From assembly GCA_012035135.1 (NCBI GenBank), contig JAAUPI010000021.1, positions 1-38,209 of the forward strand: a stretch of DNA of 38,209 nucleotides. The letters run 5' to 3'. Of the stretch, positions 33,175 through 38,209 are shown piece by piece (positions within the stretch are counted from its first letter, which is position 1; every line of letters starts with the position of its first letter). The notes under the pieces are model-generated. The model did no database searches, had not been told where the DNA came from, and saw only the letters and a program-made list of their open reading frames with translations. Both the position numbers and the translations under genes were made by a program. This stretch comes from Microcoleus sp. CSU_2_2 (GTDB lineage: Bacteria > Cyanobacteriota > Cyanobacteriia > Cyanobacteriales > Microcoleaceae).

Positions 33175-33479
33175 GTAGGGTAAGCTTGTTAAGTTCTGTG
33201 AAGGACTTACTTTCTTAAGGATAAACTAATTTTTGCTGGATTTTTCCGATACTTTGAGGGTGCTCTGAATGAATTTCTACAAATTTTCCATGTTGTATTG
33301 GCAACACGCCACAAAAGCTAAAGCCGTTGGGTCGGGTTTAGCGCACACTGTCAGGCATCCCGCAGACAATTTCGCTACAGAATCTGCTATCCCCATTAGT
33401 TGCTAACCCATTTGGGTGTGTGGAAAATCAATTATCCATTACCCATTACCCATTACCCATTACCCATTATCAAACATCA
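33175..33479. other. Gene-free stretch between divergent genes, with (CCATTAC)4 repeat
   Basis: 305 bases with no gene. Heptamers CCATTAC occur at 33436-33442, 33443-33449, 33450-33456 and 33457-33463, and CCATTAT at 33464-33470, 10 bases before the channel start. Promoters for both neighbours should lie here. Confidence 0.7.
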
Positions 33480-34985
33480 ATGAATTGGATTACTGTAAGG
33501 ACCGATCGATTCTTTGAAAATGTGTCGGGTGTGCTGACAACCCCGCTATTTTATCTCGGCGACGCTCATCTTTCAATCAGCGCGATCGTCAAACTAATTT
33601 TATTAGCTTTATTTGCCTTCATTGTAGCTCGCTTACTCAGTGAAGGTATCAAGCGCAGCTTACTAGTTAGGATGGGATTGGATCGGGGGAGCCGAGAAGC
33701 AATTTCTACCATCATTAGCTATATTTTAGCAACTTTTGGCTGTATATTCGTCCTGCAAGGTGCTGGCATCAATCTCACTTCCCTAACAGTCTTGGCTGGC
33801 GTCGTCGGCATTGGTTTTGGCTTTGGGTTGCAAAATCTAGCCAGCAACTTTATCAGCGGTCTTACTTTGCTATTCGAGCAACAAATTAGAGTCGGAGACT
33901 TTATTGAAATAGACACTTTGTTGGGTACAGTAGAAACTATTTCCATCCGTTCGACCATTATCAAAACAATTGATGGTCTCTTTGTAATTATACCAAATAT
34001 TAAGTTTGTCGAAACCAATATTATTAACTGGAGTTACAGAGACCCCAGATGTCGCCTCCACATCCCCGTCGGTGTTGCTTACGGAACTGATCCAGTATTA
34101 GTTACAGAAGCATTATTGGTGGCTGCAAGGATGGAATCGAATGTCTTGTCTCACCCTTCTCCGAAAGTATGGTTTCGGGGATTTGGAGATAATGCTTTAA
34201 ATTTTGAACTTTTAGTATGGATTGACCAGCCGCAGGAAAGCGACGCAATTAAAAGTGCTGTAAACTTTTTAATTGATTACGAGTTACGCCACCGAAACAT
34301 CGAAATTCCATTTCCTCAGCAAGATTTGTGGCTGCGAAACCCGCAAGAGTTAACTAAAGTATTTTCACCTAACAAAGACACCGATATTATTTCGACAGGC
34401 AAAGTCTTTCCGCAGAATACCAAACACTCGGCAGAAACCAAATCGAACGGTAGTGTTTCGGAACCTAAAAAATCCGGACCAAAATCGCCTAATAATTGGA
34501 CTCTGCGGGATTTGTTGCGGCGAGTCACTTATTTTGAACAGTGTACGGATTTAGAACTGCGACAGTTAATTGAATACGGCTACCGACAACTGTTTCCTGT
34601 GGGACAGGTTGTCTGCAAAGAAAATGATCCGGGCGATTCTTTCTATATTATTCTTTCGGGTTCTGTCGAAGTTCTTTATCAAAAAGCGGATCAGTATATT
34701 GCTACGCTGCACGAGGGTGAATTTTTTGGTGAAATATCTTTACTGTTGGGAACTCCGAGAACGGCGACTGTTCGGACTAGTGAAGATGCAATTTTGTTCG
34801 TAGTGGAACGTCATGATTTGCAGAAACTTTTAGAAGAACAGCCTAATTTGGCCGATCAGATTGCTCAAAAGTTATCGGAACGTCAGCAAGCTTTGAGAGA
34901 TTTAGGATTGTTAGATGATGATGCTCTCGAACAAACTCCCTTTATTAAAATTCGGAAACGAATTCAAGTTCTTTTTGGCATTTGA
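33480..34985 (+). CDS. MscS-family channel with C-terminal cyclic-nucleotide-binding domain, 501 aa
   Basis: Mechanosensitive-channel fold in the inner membrane. Membrane segments lie at about 32-54, 74-95 and 100-135; the pore-lining helix and start of the beta domain are in GVVGIGFGFGLQNLASNF and RVGDFIEI. The cytoplasmic MscS domain runs to about 290. After a Ser/Lys/Pro-rich linker (about 295-345), a cNMP-binding domain covers about 365-480, with the phosphate-binding cassette FGEISLLLGTPRTATV including the conserved Arg. Gating by cAMP or cGMP is therefore likely. ATG 33480 is chosen; the open frame extends to a GTG at 33420 only through the heptamer repeat. Confidence 0.9.
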   Translation: MNWITVRTDRFFENVSGVLTTPLFYLGDAHLSISAIVKLILLALFAFIVARLLSEGIKRSLLVRMGLDRGSREAISTIISYILATFGCIFVLQGAGINLTSLTVLAGVVGIGFGFGLQNLASNFISGLTLLFEQQIRVGDFIEIDTLLGTVETISIRSTIIKTIDGLFVIIPNIKFVETNIINWSYRDPRCRLHIPVGVAYGTDPVLVTEALLVAARMESNVLSHPSPKVWFRGFGDNALNFELLVWIDQPQESDAIKSAVNFLIDYELRHRNIEIPFPQQDLWLRNPQELTKVFSPNKDTDIISTGKVFPQNTKHSAETKSNGSVSEPKKSGPKSPNNWTLRDLLRRVTYFEQCTDLELRQLIEYGYRQLFPVGQVVCKENDPGDSFYIILSGSVEVLYQKADQYIATLHEGEFFGEISLLLGTPRTATVRTSEDAILFVVERHDLQKLLEEQPNLADQIAQKLSERQQALRDLGLLDDDALEQTPFIKIRKRIQVLFGI

Positions 34986-35074
34986 CAGTTGACGGTTAAC
35001 AGCAAAAACCCCGATCGGATTTTCGCTGTCAACTGCCTGCCCGCTCGCGTAGTCGAAGGGTCAACCATCAACCA

Positions 35075-35758
35075 TCAACTGTTTAATTTCGCTTGTGCTT
35101 CCCGCCGCAATTTAGCAGCAATTCTAAACAGTTCTTGACCAGTGTGCAAGTGTCGATCGTCATAATTAATGGTAAATAAATGCAATTCTTCTATGCCGTC
35201 CCCGACTTGATTGATGCAGTAATAGAGATGAGCGGCAACTGCGGCTACATTAGATGGATTGGGCATCGATCGAAAAAAGTTCTGAGCTTTTTTAAGAAAG
35301 TCACGACTGGTTTCGAGATAAGTCTGAAACTCTTCTATTAGTTGATCGTCAAAAGGATCTGCTGATAATTGGTCGATTTCCTTTTTCAGTGGCTTCAATA
35401 TGCTGTTGAGCATTCGATTAACTGGTTTGTATACTTTAGTCAGCCACTGTTCCATTTGTTCGTCGGCGTCACGTCCGGTTTGTTGCTGTTGGCGACTGAC
35501 GTTTTGAGCCGTTTGTGCGGTTTGTGCTTGCTGTTTGCTGTTGTGGGAAAGCTGACGATCGTAAGATTGTCTCTGTTGAGAGTCTCCTAATATTTCATAG
35601 GCTGCATTCAGTCGAACAATCTCTTCGTGACCTGCTGTTTTACTGTTACTATCTGGATGAAATAACTTGACTAAACGGCGGTAAGCTTGTTTAATCTCGG
35701 CTTGTGTTGCTGCTGGGGTGACGTTTAGGGTTTTGTAGTGATTGCTAAGGTCAGACAC
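35075..35758 (-). CDS. J-domain (DnaJ-like) protein, 227 aa
   Basis: Co-chaperone of DnaK. The J-domain is at residues 6-67 (YKTLNVTPAATQAEIKQAYRR, HPD motif FHPDSN, NAAYEILGD). No Gly/Phe-rich or zinc region follows, so it is a type III J-protein. A Gln-rich linker (about 73-95) leads to a helical C-terminal domain found with cyanobacterial J-proteins. The start is GTG 35758 with AAGGA about 10 nt upstream; no ATG is available. It is transcribed away from the MscS gene and in line with the kinase. Confidence 0.85.
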   Translation of the reverse strand: MSDLSNHYKTLNVTPAATQAEIKQAYRRLVKLFHPDSNSKTAGHEEIVRLNAAYEILGDSQQRQSYDRQLSHNSKQQAQTAQTAQNVSRQQQQTGRDADEQMEQWLTKVYKPVNRMLNSILKPLKKEIDQLSADPFDDQLIEEFQTYLETSRDFLKKAQNFFRSMPNPSNVAAVAAHLYYCINQVGDGIEELHLFTINYDDRHLHTGQELFRIAAKLRREAQAKLNS

Positions 35759-35800
35759 GCTTTTGTTTCCTTAAAACCTGGATAATCTGCGAAAAAAAAC

Positions 35801-35829
35801 TTGACAACAGTTTCATAATTTGCTATTAT
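35801..35829 (+). promoter_or_regulatory. Consensus sigma-70 promoter on the + strand with no gene after it
   Basis: TTGACA (35801-35806), a 17-bp spacer and TATTAT (35824-35829). CTTGACA at 35800-35806 is mirrored by TGTCAAG at 35857-35863, giving a -35 on the other strand too, but without a good -10. The + strand transcript would run antisense into the kinase 3' end. Confidence 0.5.
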
Positions 35830-35943
35830 ATTAGCTATTTACTTTATACAAAACACTGTCAAGTGTAACTAAAAAACCTTTGTTTTCAAATTACCATAAA
35901 TCTATTTTACCTGTTAAGAGTTCCCTTCTGCGATAACTAATAA

Positions 35944-38142
35944 CTACTTGAGCTTTTCAATCTCAAACTGAGCATCTTTGTAACCGCCAGTAAGGCCTTG
36001 ATCTAGAAAGATTTTCCCCGCTTTTTCAAAATCGCTAATTGCTCCTGCTTTGTCTCCTAAAGAGCGGCGAACCATGCCTCTACCGTAATAAGCTACAGCA
36101 TAATTCGGATTGATCCGAATAGCTTGCACGTAATCGGCGATCGCACTATTGTAATTATTTAACTGTTGGTAAACCTTAGCCCGATTTGCGTAAGCTTCAG
36201 CATCGTTAGGATTGAGTCCGATTGCTGCTGTAAAATCCGCGATCGCCTCCTCTTTGTCCCCTCCTTCGCTGCGTGCTAAACCCCGGTTGCTCAAAGCATT
36301 ATAATCATTTGGATTCACTGTCACAGCTTGAGTGCAGTCGGCAATTGCTTTCGGATAATTCTTCAAATTCAAATAAGCAATGCACCGATTGTTATAAGGA
36401 ACCGCATCTTCATCGCTTAGCGAAATTGCTTGAGTGCAATCGTCAATTGCCGCTTGATGCGCTCCCAAATTTAACTGCGTGCTGCACCGATTAGCAAAAG
36501 CGTCCGCACTCTTGGGATCGAGCGCAATTACTTGAGAATAATCTGCTAAAGCTCCTTTGTAATCTCCCAAATGAAAGCGAGCTCTCCCCCGACTGTAAAA
36601 AGCATCAACATCCTGAGAATCAATTTTAATTGCCTCAGTATAATCTGTGATCGCTCTCTGTAAATCCCCGCTGCCAGCGAGAGCTACCCCTCGCGAACGA
36701 TAAGCTTTACCAAGAGTTGGCTGCAACCGTATTACCTGACTAAAATCCACAATAGCCGTCTTGTAATCTTGCAGTTCCAAATAAGCAACTCCTCGTTCAT
36801 AATATGTGTCAGTATCATTAGGCTGGAGATTCAAAACCTGAGTGTAATCCTCGATCGCCCCTTGCTTGTCGTTGAAATCGTGACGGGCTAATCCCCGGTT
36901 AAAATAAGCCTGGAAATAGTTAGGATTAAGAGCGATCGCCTGAGAATAATCCGCAATCGCCTCCTGATACTTTTTCAAATCATAATTAGCATTTGCTCGC
37001 CGATAAAAAGTCTCGGCGTTCTTGGGACTTAATTGAATTGACTTATTAAAAGCCTGCACGGCCCCAGCAGCATCTTTATTCCGAGACTTTTCTACCCCGC
37101 GTTCGTAATATTCTCTAGCTTGAATTGGATTTGGGCGATTCAAATAATTAAACAATAATAGTAAAGCGATCGCAGCCCCCAAGCCAGCCAAAATCAGCCA
37201 TAAACGAGAACCAAAACGCTCCAAAAAACCAGCAGGCGATTGTATAAGAGCGGCGGGAGAAATACTAGCCTGTGGCAGCGTAGCCCCTGACTCTTGGCGG
37301 TGCGTAATTTTTCTCAAAGCTGCCAAAACTTCCTCAGCCGACTGATAGCGCTTGCCAAATTGGTGACAGACCATTTTGTCAATTATATTCGCCAAATTGG
37401 TCGAACATTGGGCTCGGTTTCGCCAGACAATTTCCCCCGTGTGAGAAGGGTTCGGATCTTGCAATTTTGGCAAATCCGTACCGGGCAAACCCGTACTTGC
37501 TTGGATAGCCATCATCCCAACTGCATAGATATCGCTGCAAAATTGCGGGTTGCCTTGAAATTGTTCGATCGGCATATAAGCCGGAGTCCCAGTAGCAATT
37601 GTTCGCGGAAATTCTGCCTCATAATCGGTGATATGAGACGTAACTTCTTTCACCGAGCCGAAATCAATTAAAACTAATTTGCCATCGGGTTTGCGACGGA
37701 TTAAATTTGACGGATTAACATCGCGGTGAATCACTCCCTGAGAGTGTACGAACGCCAGCAGTTCTAATACTTCTTCTAACAGTGCTATTACTCGTTCTTC
37801 CCGCCAAGCTTGACCCGCCATAATTTCTCTATTTAAGGCGTGTCCTGGGACAAATTCTTCGACTAGATAGAACTGATTTCCTTCTTCAAAATAAGCCAGT
37901 AAAAATGGAATTTGCTCGTGTTTTCCTAGTTTTTCTAAAATTTCTGCTTCTTGTTTAAATAAGCGGTAAGCCGTTTTGAGAACTGTAGAAGTATTGCTCG
38001 GAGGTCGCAATTGTTTGACCACGCATTGAGGATGACCGGGGCGACGAGTATCGACAGCTAAATAAGTTTGTCCAAAAGCTCCTGAGCTGAGGATTTGCAC
38101 TACGCGGTAACGTCCGTCTAAAAGTTGACCAACCATATTCAT
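35944..38142 (-). CDS. Ser/Thr protein kinase with 11 TPRs, membrane-anchored, 732 aa
   Basis: Hanks-type kinase domain at 1-280: Gly-loop SSGAFGQTYLA, Lys43 (CVVKQLR), catalytic HRDVNPSN with Asp141, DFG at 160-162. The usual Lys two residues after the catalytic Asp (HRDxK) is Asn143 here; variants at this position occur in cyanobacterial kinases. The activation segment ends GTPAYMPIEQ. A membrane segment is at about 313-334, so the TPR domain is on the other side of the membrane. Eleven 34-residue TPRs fill about 343-715. ATG 38142 or 38136 are both possible; the first is used. A 7-base repeat tract lies directly upstream. Confidence 0.9.
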   Translation of the reverse strand: MNMVGQLLDGRYRVVQILSSGAFGQTYLAVDTRRPGHPQCVVKQLRPPSNTSTVLKTAYRLFKQEAEILEKLGKHEQIPFLLAYFEEGNQFYLVEEFVPGHALNREIMAGQAWREERVIALLEEVLELLAFVHSQGVIHRDVNPSNLIRRKPDGKLVLIDFGSVKEVTSHITDYEAEFPRTIATGTPAYMPIEQFQGNPQFCSDIYAVGMMAIQASTGLPGTDLPKLQDPNPSHTGEIVWRNRAQCSTNLANIIDKMVCHQFGKRYQSAEEVLAALRKITHRQESGATLPQASISPAALIQSPAGFLERFGSRLWLILAGLGAAIALLLLFNYLNRPNPIQAREYYERGVEKSRNKDAAGAVQAFNKSIQLSPKNAETFYRRANANYDLKKYQEAIADYSQAIALNPNYFQAYFNRGLARHDFNDKQGAIEDYTQVLNLQPNDTDTYYERGVAYLELQDYKTAIVDFSQVIRLQPTLGKAYRSRGVALAGSGDLQRAITDYTEAIKIDSQDVDAFYSRGRARFHLGDYKGALADYSQVIALDPKSADAFANRCSTQLNLGAHQAAIDDCTQAISLSDEDAVPYNNRCIAYLNLKNYPKAIADCTQAVTVNPNDYNALSNRGLARSEGGDKEEAIADFTAAIGLNPNDAEAYANRAKVYQQLNNYNSAIADYVQAIRINPNYAVAYYGRGMVRRSLGDKAGAISDFEKAGKIFLDQGLTGGYKDAQFEIEKLK

Positions 38143-38151
38143 ATTGGGAAT

Positions 38152-38200
38152 GGGTAATGGGTAATGGGGATTGGGGATTGAGGATTGAGGATTGGGGATT
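38152..38200. repeat. Heptamer tandem repeat upstream of the kinase gene
   Basis: Seven consecutive 7-base units: GGGTAAT twice, GGGGATT twice, GAGGATT twice, GGGGATT once. The pattern continues to the window end. It begins 10 bases before the kinase ATG. Confidence 0.9.
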
Positions 38201-38209
38201 GGGGGATTG

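Noticed and set aside
33436..33470. Possible CRISPR-like array
   Set aside because: Units are 7 bases with no spacers; it is a short tandem repeat. No cas genes are in the window.

Overview
The window looks like a filamentous cyanobacterial chromosome, probably of the Oscillatoria/Microcoleus type (inference). Evidence: frequent GCGATCGC-like (HIP1) sites, 7-base tandem repeats upstream of genes, REP-like palindromes between genes, cyanobacteria-typical genes (HetP-like, HetC-like, acyl-ACP synthetase, YlqD, two-domain QueD-like, TPR kinase), and many toxin-antitoxin-type genes. No rRNA, tRNA or CRISPR array was recognised.

Layout. 1-9463: a secretion locus. A small double-glycine precursor peptide gene lies on the + strand (89-367). 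On the - strand follow a cNMP-binding/C39-peptidase ABC exporter with HetC architecture (6314-9463), its HlyD adaptor (4411-6213), a HetP-like protein carrying the same leader-like motif as the peptide (3781-4251), and two RTX calcium-binding proteins (2228-3493 and 840-2005, the second frameshifted). MITE-like palindromes flank the hetP-like gene. 10026-12268: larC, with intergenic-type repeat DNA inserted in frame, divergent from a YciO/Sua5-type gene. 12586-13832: remnants of an ATPase and its probable partner, fused by a deletion. 14024-14986: a ferritin-like protein. 15030-16489: a TnpB element with a divergent 48-residue ribbon-helix-helix gene and a palindromic operator candidate. 16967-21306: acyl-ACP synthetase (one frameshift), YlqD, and the E2 subunit of pyruvate dehydrogenase.

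21572-29773 is an accessory island: HicBA, a truncated GNAT, a Phd antitoxin with a frameshifted RelE/ParE toxin, AbrB-like and DUF2281-like antitoxins sharing a duplicated 144-bp module, a Uma2 nuclease with an XRE regulator and two palindromic operators. In its middle lies an AT-rich cassette: a VMAP-type HTH protein (-), divergent from a Trypco1 protein, a trypsin-like protease with an extra C-terminal domain, and a four-CBS protein (+). This is the best candidate for an undescribed system: it resembles the trypsin/Trypco conflict systems of multicellular bacteria but has a nucleotide-sensing CBS subunit where an NTPase core is usually expected.

29852-38142 returns to ordinary genes: a membrane-anchored TPR protein, a two-domain 6-pyruvoyl-tetrahydropterin-synthase/QueD-like protein, an MscS channel with a C-terminal cyclic-nucleotide domain, a J-domain protein, and a Ser/Thr kinase with 11 TPRs. 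Three genes (RTX, acyl-ACP synthetase, RelE-like toxin) carry single-base frameshifts. These could be real decay or assembly error and should be checked against reads.
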